NCBI GenBank assembly: GCA_002150815.3 | Contig: NDFF03000381.1 | Location: 1 to 64,000 of the forward strand | Direction of reading: 5' to 3' | Source of the DNA: Grammothele lineata | Lineage: Eukaryota > Basidiomycota > Agaricomycetes > Polyporales > Polyporaceae | Length of the DNA stretch: 64,000 nucleotides | Shown here: positions 22,946-34,016 of the stretch, piece after piece | How positions within the stretch are numbered: the stretch's first letter is position 1 | Layout of the letters: every line of letters starts with the position of its first letter | The notes under the pieces: generated by a model | What the model was told of the DNA's origin: nothing | Database searches by the model: none | What the model saw: the letters and a program-made list of their open reading frames with translations, nothing else | Made by a program: the position numbers and the translations under genes

Positions 22946-23802
22946 TTATATATCTAATGTGCCGAGGAACTTCTTTAGGTCTTGCACGTCCATTCCGCCT
23001 CCGTCTGGATCTGCGGCCTCTATGCATCTTGCCATAGCGATAACTTGTCGTGGCTCCTTCGCCGTGACCCACACTCTTCCGTTCATGCCCACCGCGGATT
23101 CGAAGGGGAATTTGGAGCCAAGTAGAGGGAGAAGGAAGTGCTGAGGGTCAAGTAGCCTGGGGGAGATAGTCAGCAGACATAGTAAGCTGAATCTTGCGTA
23201 CTCACATCCTGCACATTTTGAGGCTGCACTGTACCATGAACCCGCCCTTGAGCTCCCCGAAACCTTCTGCCTTGCGAGTTTGGGCATCAAAACACTCTAA
23301 TTCCGGCTCCATATCCTTGTGCGCCAAAGACACTCGAGCGTAGAGTAGGGAGCCGACCTAAGAGACATGATGAGTGACACAGAGAGGTATATATGCGGGA
23401 CAATAGATACCTTCAGGTTGGGCCGATTGCGTTTCGTCGCGCCCTCGAAAGCGAGCCCATCCAGGGTAGCGTTGTGTGCGGAACCAATGTCGACCCGCCA
23501 ATTTTCACCGCTTCGTGACACGACGACCCCTACCACGGATTCCTGTGGAGCTGGTACATACTGGCTTTACTTTTATCAGCGAAGCAGTGGTGGAATTGTA
23601 AGAACCGTAATGCAGCACTCACCCGCCGCGAGTTGCCTTCTATCCACCATTTACTTCGGTTTGAAGAGTGCTGGACATCGCCTGCCCGCGTGGAGATGAC
23701 TGACGCTTTACCGTTGGTCGAGAACTGTTGCAAAAGACCGGGGCCAAGTTTCAGATTGTGATGTTGAGCGGGGACGTTCTCGCCAGGAAGGACGGCAGAC
23801 AT
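22946..23802 (-). CDS. RRP40: Exosome subunit Rrp40
   Basis: Four exons on the minus strand from ATG 23802 (MSAVLPGENVPAQ) to TAA at 22946. The N-terminal domain and the S1 domain (VGVVVSRSGENWRVDIGSA, then LDGLAFEGATKRNRPNLK) are followed by a third segment with SLLYARVSLAHKDMEPELEC. The C-terminal KH domain has the exosome-cap hallmark GMNGRVWV (GxNG in place of GxxG). Rrp40 is one of three RNA-binding cap proteins of the nuclear and cytoplasmic RNA exosome and guides RNA into the barrel. The size (about 235 residues) fits the family. It is divergent from VPS37 across a short shared promoter. Confidence 0.94.
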
Positions 23803-23974
23803 GATGGGCAGGCGCAAGACGGGTGAGGCCCAGAGGCGCGTTCCGCCGGGCCGCCTCTTCGTCGGTTACATCTCTACCCCACCCATCATCGACTTCTGCT
23901 CGACATTGGTACTCGTTCCACCATTCCACGCTTGTTCTCCAGTTCTTCCTATCTCGCTCTCAATCAGGCGTACC
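23803..23974. promoter_or_regulatory. Shared divergent promoter, RRP40 / VPS37
   Basis: A gap of 172 nt separates the RRP40 and VPS37 start codons on opposite strands. It must carry both promoters and leaders. It is pyrimidine-rich on the plus strand ahead of VPS37 (TTCTTCCTATCTCGCTCTC). No TATA box is evident. Confidence 0.55.
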
Positions 23975-24734
23975 ATGGATACACCAACGAATCAAGCTGT
24001 GCATACACGGCTCACTGCAGAGTTTCCTGAACTTGCACATCTATCGTAAGTTACGCAAATCCTGTTCGTTCGACATTATTAACGCCATGCTATGTCTCAT
24101 AGGAGAGAGGATCTCGAGGACCTTCTGGTAGACCCACAATACTTCCAGGCTGTCTTCCACACGCTACCGCAAGTAAAGATGCTGTATCAGGGACAAGCGG
24201 AGTTAGGTTTAGCGAACGAGACGATCGCTAGTGAGTGACCCTGCCCCTTCGCCTGATGACTTGAATCAATCGTCTCAGAGAACAACATCACACTACAGGA
24301 ATCACTCTATAACCTGAGAAGTGAAACGCAAGAAGCGTTCGATAGGGCCAAAAGCCTGGAAGCCAGATGGAAGGAACTCGAGAAAGAGCAGCGCGAGGTC
24401 TACCAGGTCTGTGTCGATATTCTTGTGCCAAGCTGTTGCAAGAGGTTTCTGCAGAAGATGAGTCGGCTGACTCGACTGATGCGAGTAGAGATTCGACCCG
24501 CAATTCCTGCTCATGCGACTTAGGCACGCCACGACCGCCCAAGACGATTTGTCCGAGGCGCGTGCAAACGCCTTCGTTCAAGGTTCCGCTTCGGATCCAG
24601 ACGGCACGAGCGTGAGCGGCAAGGACATCGATGATTTTGTCAAAGAATTCCGGGAGCTGAGGAAGACATACCATAAGCGGGTCATGTGGGGGGAGAGGTG
24701 GGCAGCTGGAGATGTCGCCTGGCGGGACGATTGA
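23975..24734 (+). CDS. VPS37: ESCRT-I subunit Vps37 (Mod(r) domain)
   Basis: Exons join from ATG 23975 (MDTPTNQAVHTRL) to TGA at 24732-24734. The first intron splits Ser in ELAHLS-REDLEDLLVDP. A second intron follows LANETIA. The protein has the Mod(r) layout: a short N-terminal helix, the family core EDLEDLLVDPQYFQAVFHTL, then long helices rich in Glu, Lys and Gln (LARETQEAF-like heptads), and a C-terminal part with DIDDFVKEFRELRKTYHKR. Vps37 forms the coiled-coil stalk of ESCRT-I with Vps23 and Vps28 and sorts ubiquitinated cargo at endosomes. The length (about 185 residues) fits fungal Vps37. Confidence 0.85.
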
Positions 24735-25348
24735 CTGTAGGATCATCTTCGCAGGTGCCATCCTGTGCCTGACGATTGTTGGTTATGTGCGTTGATATGT
24801 ACGCTGATGCATTTATAGCATAGTGAATGTGTCCTCCAGCCCCCATGGAGTCTTCTATACTACCCATGCAATCACTCATTAGCGATGGTATGAAGATACA
24901 TGCTTCCCCAGCGATGCGCAACGTCATTGGCAAGCATACATATATACCTCGGTTTGCTCACAGGTTGCCGCCCGGATCGAATTGAAAGCCTCTTTGAGGA
25001 GGAACATCCTCGGCAACGTCTGTATGTCTTGGTACCTCCTGACTACTTTCGGCAGAGCCCTGCGATAATCTCGCTTCCGAGGGTGCTTCAAACTAGTGAG
25101 ATATTTTTCCGCCTCTCCCTCCAGGGCGACCCGGGAGTTGACTGCATAGTATTCAACAGCGTCGGGCATCCCGCGTGCCTGTCTGTCTCAGGCCGGAATG
25201 ACAATTCAAGCAGTGCCGCCCTGTTCACGGGATGTCATGACGGCCGGGACGAAGTCGATCACTATTCACTCTGCGGGTATAAAGGGTCGACGGAGGCGAT
25301 TCCAGCGGCACCGAAGGGCTTGCGCTGTCGATCCGGGTCCACGACACC
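24735..25348. promoter_or_regulatory. Upstream region of the first AA9 gene, with TATA box
   Basis: No gene is seen. A good TATA box, TATAAAG, lies at 25278-25284, about 65 nt before the AA9 start codon. The open frame at 24900-25352 overlaps the promoter and is not supported. Confidence 0.55.
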
Positions 25349-26941
25349 ATGAGGTCTTTCTCTTCTCTCTTCGTTGCGTCTGCGCTGGCTGGTTCTGCTC
25401 TGGGCCACTCCATCTTTCAGGTATGGCGAACACGTTAACCCTTGGTTTCTCCGCACTGGAGCGGAGTGTCTCCGATATGCTAAGGTATGGCCGCCCGCTC
25501 ATATCCCTGTTTGTCTTCTACAGGAAGTGTACGTGAACGGCGCCGACCAAGGGCACATCACGGGTATCCGTGTACCCGACTACGATGGGGTGAGTGTAAT
25601 GTCCCACAAATAGCGAACAAAGAGTTCATGTTTTTGTTTCGTAGCCTATCATGGATGTCACATCCAATGATCTCATCTGCAATGGGGGTATCAATCCTTA
25701 CCACCAGCCTACCTCTACGGCCATCATTACTGCTGCTGCGGGTTCTCAAGTGACTGCTGAATGGCACCACAGTATGCGCGCATCTGCCCCTGGAGTCGGA
25801 ATCATGCTCATGTCCATAAAGCTCTCTCCGGTGCTGATCCAAGCGACCCTGCGGACCCTATTGACCCCAGTCACAAAGGTGAAGTAATTTATCTTATTCC
25901 TCCTGATCGCATCCCCTAAAGGCTTCTCTGTAGGACCCGTGATGGCTTACATGTGAGGATGCAGTGTGATAGTGCTTGATTATTAAATTGATTCAATACA
26001 GGGCTAAGGTCAACAACGCGACGGATTTGACTGTGACGGGTTTGAAATGGTTCAAGGTGAGCTGGTCGTAGTGGAGATATTGTAATGGAAGAGCCAACGC
26101 TCCCTCGGGCAGATCTGGGAAGACGGAATGGACAGTAGCCAAAAGTGGGGCGTCGACCGCCTCATTGCGAACAAAGGCAAGGTCACGTTCCAGATTCCAC
26201 AGTGCATTGAGGCTGGCCAATATTTGCTTCGCGTTGAGCTTATCGGTGTGTGACAAATATCCTTTGTGATATCACGCGTGCTCAACCAGACAGCTCTTCA
26301 CGGTGCCGAGAATTATCCTGGTGCCCAATTCTACGTAAGTTTCCTTGGGTTTCATACGAAGGAACGTTCTTAATGACGTGAGATGCAGATGGAATGCGCT
26401 CAGATGCAGATCACAGGCGGTGGTAGCACCCAGCCGGCTACTGTCAGCTTCCCCGGAGCTTACTCTGGCACCGACCCGGGCATCAAGATCAACATCTATC
26501 AGACTCTGTCTTCGTACACAGTCCCGGGTACGCACTACATCCAGGACTTTGCTTGAGGCTGTTTTACTCAATATGCTCGGGTAAAGGACCCGCGGTGTTT
26601 TCATGCAACGGCGCCTCAGCACCAGGCACCCCGACCGCTCCAGCTACTTCCACTGCAACGCATCCAGACTCCACCACTTCGTCTGCCCCGGCTGCGACGA
26701 CTAGCTCTGCCGCAGGAACTGTGGCTCAGTATGGGCAGTGCGGCGGTCTTTCGTATGCGATTTCGACTAAATTCTTGTGATGACTCTCACGGCCTTTTCG
26801 ACAGATACACTGGCCCGACGGCGTGCGTGGCTCCGTTCAACTGTGTCAAGTCGAACGACTACGTGAGCGCAAGTTCTCTTGGAGTCACACCACATTATCG
26901 GCTGACTATCACTTCGTCTACAGTACAGCCAGTGCCTGTGA
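25349..26941 (+). CDS. AA9 lytic polysaccharide monooxygenase with C-terminal CBM1
   Basis: About eleven small exons run from ATG 25349 to TGA at 26939-26941. A signal peptide ([19 protein letters not shown]) is followed directly by His, the expected first copper ligand (mature HSIFQEVYVNG). The second ligand is His in PSHKGPVMAY and the axial Tyr lies in AQFYMECAQ. The core ends [13 protein letters not shown] Ser/Thr/Pro/Ala-rich linker leads to a fungal cellulose-binding module, [10 protein letters not shown] to NDYYSQCL, whose Cys and Tyr residues are all present, although it is shortened at the usual W position. Extracellular copper enzyme oxidising cellulose chains. All active-site residues are intact. 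Followed at once by a second, altered AA9 gene. Confidence 0.95.
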
Positions 26942-27473
26942 TCCGCGGGACAATCGGAGGGTTCAGATGCTGTGTTCCAGTGCCGTACTACTGTCTCGTA
27001 AATCATCCGCGAACATGTGTCGAGTGTCACCTGCACGTACGCATGTCTCTCGTCTTGGCAGAAGCATTCGGTGTCTATTTTGGCCACTCCGCTCGGCAAC
27101 GCATCAACCTCGCGAGCTACGTTTCCTGTGCACGAGGCTGCTACAGCAACCTACCGTAGGCACGCTGTGCGCAGTGTACCCTTTCGGTTTTGCGACTCGT
27201 ACTACTAGAAGCCAGGCAGCACGCTGTCAGTGACGCTTCTTGTCCCTATGAAGCTCTTGCTCCTAAACTTCGGTGGGTCAGCTGATCGCAAGACCGTACG
27301 TACGTCTGCTTCTACGTATAGTCTGACGGAACGCCTTTCCGCACCCGCACTGTCCACTCGCCTCACCGCTCGGTCGCAGGACTGACGTGACATTTAGATG
27401 TAGCTCATCCGAGAGTATAAATGTTCGTGCCACCCTCAGTGCGTTCCGTAGGTGACCCTCTCAGTACCCCACC
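26942..27473. promoter_or_regulatory. Upstream region of the second AA9 gene, with TATA box
   Basis: No gene is seen. TATAAAT lies at 27416-27422, about 58 nt before the start codon of the second AA9 gene, and is followed by a pyrimidine-rich initiator-like stretch. Confidence 0.55.
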
Positions 27474-28688
27474 ATGAAGGCTTCTTTCTCTGCGCTTGTG
27501 CCATTTGTTCTTGCGGCGAGCTCGGTGTCTGCTCGGACAGTTTTCTCGGTACGCTACTTGTTTTGACGGTCACATGTGGCTGACATGACACTCCTAGGCC
27601 TTTGCAGTGAACGGCGTTCAGGAAGGCCACGGCGTCGCCGTTCGCGTTCCCACTTCAAACGCGGTAAATACATTATCTTGATGCTTTAGGTTCTGTCAAA
27701 TTCTGATTAGGCTCCATGGGCCAGCCCATCACCGATATCAACTCAGAAAACCTTATCTGTAACACGAACTTCATCCAGCCCGTGTCCGATGTGGTTGCAT
27801 CCGTTCCCGCTGGAGGCGTCGTTACTGCGTCGTTCCACCACACATCCGCGGGATACGTCGGACCCGACCCGGCTGATCCTCTGGACCCCACAGACAAAGG
27901 TGAGGCTCATATTGGTATTCCGTGACGAATCGTATTCACATTCAATCGTGTTGATTAGGCCCCGTTCTGGCCTATCTGTAAGGCATTCAAAAGTCCATAA
28001 TCCTATCCTTTGACTAATCATCTTGTCAGCGCCGCCATTCCCGACGCCACACAGCAAGACGTTACTGACTTGGAGTGGTTCAAGGTTGGTAGGCCAGTGA
28101 ACCTTGAAGAGACGTTGCTGACTTAATGTCGCAGATCTTCGAGGAAGGCTTGAACTCTGGCCGCCAATGGGGATCGGACCTCCTCTTCATCAATGACGGC
28201 TTGGTAAACGTCACTATCCCCTCGTGTGTTCAATCCGGCCAGTACCTCCTCCGTGTAGAAGCCATTTGTAAGTTCCCACCGTAGCGCGCAAACAGTTCCA
28301 CATTGATCTGATTGTGGTAGCTTTGGCTAATGCAGAGAGCTACCCGGGTGCTGAGTTCTTCGTAAGTGGTTACGGTTGGAATCTTGCTATGAAAGCTCAT
28401 GGTGTCGGTAGATGAGCTGCGCTCAAATCCAAGTCACTAGTGGTGGAGATGCTACCCCGGACACCGTCAGCTTCCCTGGCGCTTACACCGGTAAGATACT
28501 CAAGCAATAATATTCGGGAAATACCTCATCATGGCTTCAGCGACCGACCCCGGTATCATCACCGACATCTACACGGTCGAGTCCTACACTCCGCCCGGTA
28601 AGTGGCGACGCGCCCAAGTGTCAAAGCTAACATACACTAATAACAACGATCTACTATCTTCTTAGGACCCGCTGTCTTTGAATGTTGA
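27474..28688 (+). CDS. Arg-AA9 protein (AA9 fold without the copper site)
   Basis: About ten small exons, with intron positions matching the upstream AA9 gene, from ATG 27474 to TGA at 28686-28688. The signal peptide ends SSVSA and the mature chain would begin RTVFSAFAVNG, so Arg replaces the copper-binding His. At the second ligand position TDKGPVLAY has Asp where the neighbour has SHKGPV. At the axial position AEFFMSCAQ has Phe in place of Tyr. The fold landmarks remain: [43 protein letters not shown] and the end PPGPAVFEC. There is no CBM1. Arg-AA9 proteins are a known Agaricomycete group (LsAA9B of Lentinus similis) that lacks monooxygenase chemistry. They are secreted and their function is unresolved. 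Confidence 0.93.
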
Positions 28689-29418
28689 GGAGCGTATCAT
28701 TGAATGTGTAGGGACGGTGTTAGTCAAAACACTCTTTGGTGTGAATAGGGACGCGATGTGCGAGTTAGATTGGTACTCTGTTCGTGAACCACGTCATTTG
28801 GGTGTGCTTATTCTCACACCAGATGACCACACAATGCGTCGTGACGTTATAAGAGTGCGTTTTGGCGTAATGCAACAAAACAGGGAGCCTCGGATGGTGA
28901 AGTTATGGGCCTGCTCAGCTTGGCGGCCTTGTTTTCGTAAAGAAATTCGACTTGTCTCTGTTTTTTATCATCTCTACTTGACGGGCACTTTGGCATGATG
29001 TCATAGTGTCTCTGCATGCCTCGACTCATCTCCTTTGTATCTTGAAGTGATAGGCCGCATGAGTACTAAGCGCCTCCTTGAATGCCGTTCGGACTTGGTG
29101 AAACTTGCGGTAGCCATGTGGCATTCATCCAAAATAAATATGTGCGCCGTGACATACGTTAGGTTGTGTGCGCTCACGTGTTTTTGCCTCATATCTCATC
29201 CATAGTCAAAGAAGATATGAGATCCCCGAGATCGCGTGAGCTCAGACCTCTGAGATGGCCAATATGCCACTTGCCTTGTAGGGAAAAGCGTGTGGCGCCC
29301 GTGATGACGCGGGCCACGGCGTCGGCAATGACGTCGTACCCAACAGTCTTGCTGTTTGTCTGTCGCCGTTGATCACCCTCTTCCCTCGCACACTATGAAT
29401 TGAACCACTATTCTCGTC
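28689..29418. other. Intergenic between Arg-AA9 and NCA2
   Basis: No convincing gene. The open frame 28678-28998 begins inside the Arg-AA9 terminator region. The last 60 nt before 29419 are the likely NCA2 promoter/leader. Confidence 0.4.
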
Positions 29419-31791
29419 ATGTCAACCTTCGTCTCCTACTTCGTCTCAGACCTCTCTGAGAGGACGCTGCCCTCTACGGTGCCGTCTTCCAGCGCCTCAG
29501 GCGGCGTCCACGTCGAATCTACACGGTCAAAGGAAACACTCCACGGACTCTACGTCGATGCAGAGCGCGCCAAATCCCTCGGATCTTTGCGCGAATGCAT
29601 CCACTCTCTACAGCGTCTCGAACAGGACCAACAACTTCTCTCTGCTGAGCTCGCAGATGGCGAAGAGCAGGCGCTGCGACAGGCAATCCTGGGCAAGCTC
29701 GCGCTTGGAGTCTATGGCCACGCGTTGGAGACGTTGTTGGACGAGGCGAGCCAGGCGGAGACAGAGCTAGAGTGGTGGAGTGACCTAGGAAGGTCGCGGA
29801 GACAGGTAGCCTACTACCTGCTGCAAAGTACGTCGCCCATCCTTGAATTTTGTGACGTCTCCTATTCAACGATATATTGTGTTGGCAGCGTTGCCCCTAC
29901 GCGTTGTAAACGTGTCCAACATAGTTCTGTCGACGCTTCGCACACGCAACATCCCCGTCCATCTTTCCGTCTTCAAGCCTTCCTCATTACGTCGCCTGTT
30001 TCCCTCAGATGGCACATTACGTCCAAACACCCTCACGCTCGCCATGTTCCCGCATCTGCACGACCAGCCATACAGCATTGCGATTACTGCTCGCCGTCCT
30101 TCGCGCATCTCAATCTCATCAACGAAGAACGCGGCGACGTCCACCTCACAAGCCTTTGCCGACACGCTTAGGGGCGTCGCGCGAGTGTGCAGCACCGTCG
30201 CGACCCTACCTGTGGATCTCGCACGCGGCGAGTGTGCGTACAAGCGCAAGGAGCTCACGCGGATTCGCGATGAACGTGCGGAGGTCCTCGGGATGTTGGT
30301 CGACCTGCGCGATCGTCTCGCAGTGGCCCTGGAAACCCCGGCCAGCGAAGAGGCACTCTTCGCCCTCGCCCAGTTCACGCACTATTTGCAGGCGGTGCTC
30401 AGTGGACAAGAGGTCGCTCCGTTTGGTGGACTCGATGTAGCTGGCCCCGGAGATGTGTTGCAGTCATTGTCTACCTTGGCAAGCATCACCCTTCCTTCGC
30501 ACGCCTCGTTCCATAGGGTGGAGATCAAGACAAGACAGCTCATGAGGCCGTCACGACTGACCCTCCTCTGGCCGCGTCTCGTCTTCCTCCCGCCTCTTGC
30601 ACTATACGCCATTCGGACAGCATACAAGTCGCGCGCATCGTTGGAGGACCTCGCAAGAAGTGCGCTCGAGACTGCCAAGGGATTTTGGGAAGATTGGGTT
30701 CTGGAGCCCCTGCGCGGGATTGTGCGCACTGTCCGCGCAGGGAGGGACGAGGGCATGATCGTGACCAAAGAGGGCGTGCGCGCAGATCTGGAGGTATGTC
30801 CCCGGTGATCGTCCTGTCTGAGATACAGACTGAAAGCGCCTGGAATAGTCATTAGAGCGCATGACGCTCGCCCTCGCGCGAGAAAAACTGCATTATGACC
30901 CCGTCGAGCTGGACACGCTCTCGCGCCAGGTCCAGATGGGCGACTTGACCGCGGTCATGCAGATGTACGAGGAGGATATCAAGAGCCCGGTCAAGTCCGC
31001 GGTGCAAGGGACGCTTCTCCGCACGCTGTTCATCCAGGTGCAGAAGGCCAAGGTCCGTGCTCTGCTTCTAGCCTCAACTCCGTCTTTGCGTAAAGCTTAT
31101 TCCACACTACGGAACGCTGATCCCGCCCTATCCTGGACGTTCAGGTCGACATAAATCAGGCGCTATCCGGAATCGACAAGCTCCTGAAGAGCCAAGAGCT
31201 CACGTTCGCCTTCGTGGGCGTCGCGCCCGCGCTCGCGATCGTCTACGTCGCCGCCGGTTACCTGCGCGCGCTGTGGACAGGGGGCGCCGGCCGCGGGCGG
31301 TACGGCGGTAAGGCGAAGCGCAGCAGCGTCTGGCTCACGATGAGGTCCGTCCGTCCTCCTCGGGCTTGCCCGTTACGCGTCTGTCATTCTGACTTTCTTA
31401 CTACCCCACATCCGCACCGCACCGCGCTCGCGGCATGCTCCGTACCGGCCACAGACGACTCGAACGCCTACTGACCGCGCAGCCCTCACCGCACCATCAC
31501 CGCGACCGCCCGCAGCCCGTCGCCTCCGCGCAAAAAGCCCCTTCCACCGCATCCACCAGCTCGTCGACAGTGACGCCCCTGACGTCGGGGCTGCTCCTGC
31601 TGTCCGTGACGCGTCTGCGGCGGTACGCGGAGACGGCGCTGCCGGCGGGCTCGCGCCTGCGCGAGGGCTTCCTCGAGGACGTCGCGGACCTGGAGGACCC
31701 GGGCCTCGGGCGCGCGGACAAGCTGCGCGTGCTCGATAGGATGTGGCGTTCGTGGGCGGAGCCGCTGGGGTGGGGCAGGATTGCGGCTTGA
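29419..31791 (+). CDS. NCA2: Nca2-like mitochondrial membrane protein
   Basis: Five exons from ATG 29419 to TGA at 31791. Introns follow VAYYLLQ, VRADLE, VQKAKV and WLTMR; the last joins AG to A-CGA to give TMRRLERLLTAQP. Family landmarks are LPLRVVNVSNIV, a first hydrophobic segment (LLWPRLVFLPPLALYAI), the ETAKGFWEDWVLEPLRGI block, VRADLESLERMTLALAREK, a TLLRTLFIQVQKAKVDINQAL helix, a second membrane pair around FAFVGVAPALAIVYVAAGY, and the C-terminal LTSGLLLLSVTRLRRYA with FLEDVADLED. In yeast, Nca2 influences expression of the mitochondrial ATP-synthase genes ATP6 and ATP8. It is probably an outer-membrane protein. Two introns use the less common GTCCGT donor. Confidence 0.88.
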
Positions 31792-34016
31792 AGCTTGAGG
31801 CTTCGAGGAAGGTCGGGCTGGGTGGGAGTCGGCGACTTGGGGGTTCAGGGGAGGTTGTGGTGAGGGTTGAAGGTTCCGGCGGGAGTGGGGGTATACGTTA
31901 CAGAGAACACAGGCCGGCGAGAGCTGTAATTCTCAATTGCGAATGGTTGACCCAAGTTGTGTCCGATTGGATGGTCGAGCGGTAGGCACAATCTAAGGTT
32001 GCCGTATCTCTGCCAGAGTTGTGGATGGCGTTCAGACCCCGCGCCCTAGCCTTCTATCTCGCTAGCCTCGTGTATGACGATCCTGCAGCTGGTCGCTTGC
32101 CCATGTCCTTCGTGTGTTCTTCATCACAGGCGTTGTCGCCTAGTATGGGATCTTCAAGCTATAGGGCTCGCCCATGATCTTCGCTCGGCCTCGTAGGCTC
32201 TAGTCCGCGCCGCAGGCTGAAGACCTTGCGTACGTACTTTACCCCTTGTTCAGCGTCTCGGCGAGTTGAGATGGCGTAAGCAGGAAGGACTGTAGTGTAT
32301 TGTACAGGCGTGGCTGGCCTTCCGTTTCACCGCAGCCCCGTCGGCCGTAGATCGGACTCAGGTTCCCTTGAATCTGCTCGGCCGTGCACGAGCAGGGCAT
32401 TCAACTGCATACGTCTCGGATGGCCGGGAGGCCTAGGCCACCACCAGGGCACCCCACAACGAAACCTTCGAGGACGTTCGATCGCGGTCGCGGGCGAAGA
32501 CCTGCGAAGACGTCCTTGTTCGAGGTCGAGTGAATGCGTCGCAAGCGAGATGAATGGATAACTGCGCACAACTTCGTGGATCGCATCTCGGGCTCTCGCC
32601 TGCGTGAGCGACGGGTGGTGCGCGTACGTGTTCGTCGGAGACACCGGACGAGAGACCCGGAGTCGATCCACCGCCAACGGGCCCCTCCTCGTGGCGGGGG
32701 ACGGGTCGCGTGCCTGCTTGTCTCTTCCTGCCTCTTCCCCCGATCACGGCGACTTGGACGGTCCCCTGGCAGCCCGGCGTCCTTCTCACTCCATTCTCTT
32801 CGACAGGCATTCAGTATGACGGCGACCCATCGACGGCGTTAGGAGCTCGGGACGGAGGGCCGGGCCCAAAGCGTCCTCCGCGCCCGTGCGGGGGCGCGGG
32901 GGGCTGCCACAACGGGGCAGCTGACCGGGCGGGGGCGGGCGTCCACGCTCTGTAACGGTCTGTCTGACTGCCATGACACACCCTCGACACACGGCGTTCG
33001 GGAGTCCGGCCGCGTCGTCCGGTCGTGTGCGAGCGACGGCGGTGACGGCGGTCGCGCTGCGCTGCGAAGAATTGGCCCTCGACGTCAAGGTTGACACGGA
33101 ATACACCCGCGCGTCGAGGCTCCTCCTCCCCACGCACACCGACTGGACGACGGAGGAGGTGGAGCGTACAAGTTGGTGCGTACGGGCTTGCCTCGACCTC
33201 GACGGCGGGGCGTGCAGGCGTGCGGAGGCCAATGGCGGACGTTCGGAGGCATCATGCGCGTCGAGGAGCTCCAAGGCGGTCTCACTCAAGTCCCACTGGA
33301 GCTGGGACTGTCTGGGACTGTGGCCGGCGGTAGGATTCGGAGGCCAAGTTGGGAGGGGGCGGGTGGGAAGAGTGCGGGGCAGGGACACGGCCGGGCGAGC
33401 CACGATCAGTCCGCGAAGGGCCCATGTGAGTGCTTCCCCACACCTTCTCGCTTCTTCCTCGCCCTTCTTAGCCACGCCTTCCGTTCTCGTACGCTCGCCG
33501 ATACGCACCTGACAAGTCCGCGTCAATCACGCCCGCACGCTATCAACCCACGACGGTGCTGAAATAGCCCAGCCTGAGATGGCCCCTCGCAGCTCGTCCC
33601 GCCCTGCGCTCTCTTCGTCCCCCAGAACCCTCCTGCTGTCGCCCTCACCTTGACTGCTGTACTTCCCGCTGCCCGTAGAACCTGCGGACTGCCTTACTCA
33701 CCTGTTCGCGCCCCGCTCGTCAGCCCGACGCCATCGCGCGCGACCCACTTCTCGCCTCGAGGTGCTTAGTCAGATCATCGAAGTCGAAGCCCGGTCGGAG
33801 GACTCAGGTCGGTGCTTAGACATATACGCCCCCTTCGCGCCCGCTGACGACTCATCTAGCTAACTCGGCCCTCGCGCCCTGCTCGCTCCCGAACTCCCGA
33901 ACACGTCCGTACGCGATCCGCACCCCTCGTCACCTCGGCCTTCACATCCGTCCTCATAAAACTCCCCGCCTCTCCGAGACTCCACACCGACTATTTCGAC
34001 TCTTACCACGATCATA
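31792..34016. other. GC-rich stretch without a convincing gene
   Basis: About 2.2 kb with long overlapping open frames on both strands (for example 32786-33526 minus and 32973-33512 plus), which is what GC-rich non-coding DNA gives by chance. No domain is recognised in any. The last few hundred bases, pyrimidine-rich with CATAAAA near 33955, are the probable promoter and long 5' leader of the gene at 34017. Confidence 0.4.

Noticed and set aside
32786..33526. Long overlapping open frames on both strands between NCA2 and the SH3-like gene
   Set aside because: Equally long frames on opposite strands with Arg/Ser/Pro-rich translations are typical of GC-rich non-coding DNA. No domain or promoter supports either.
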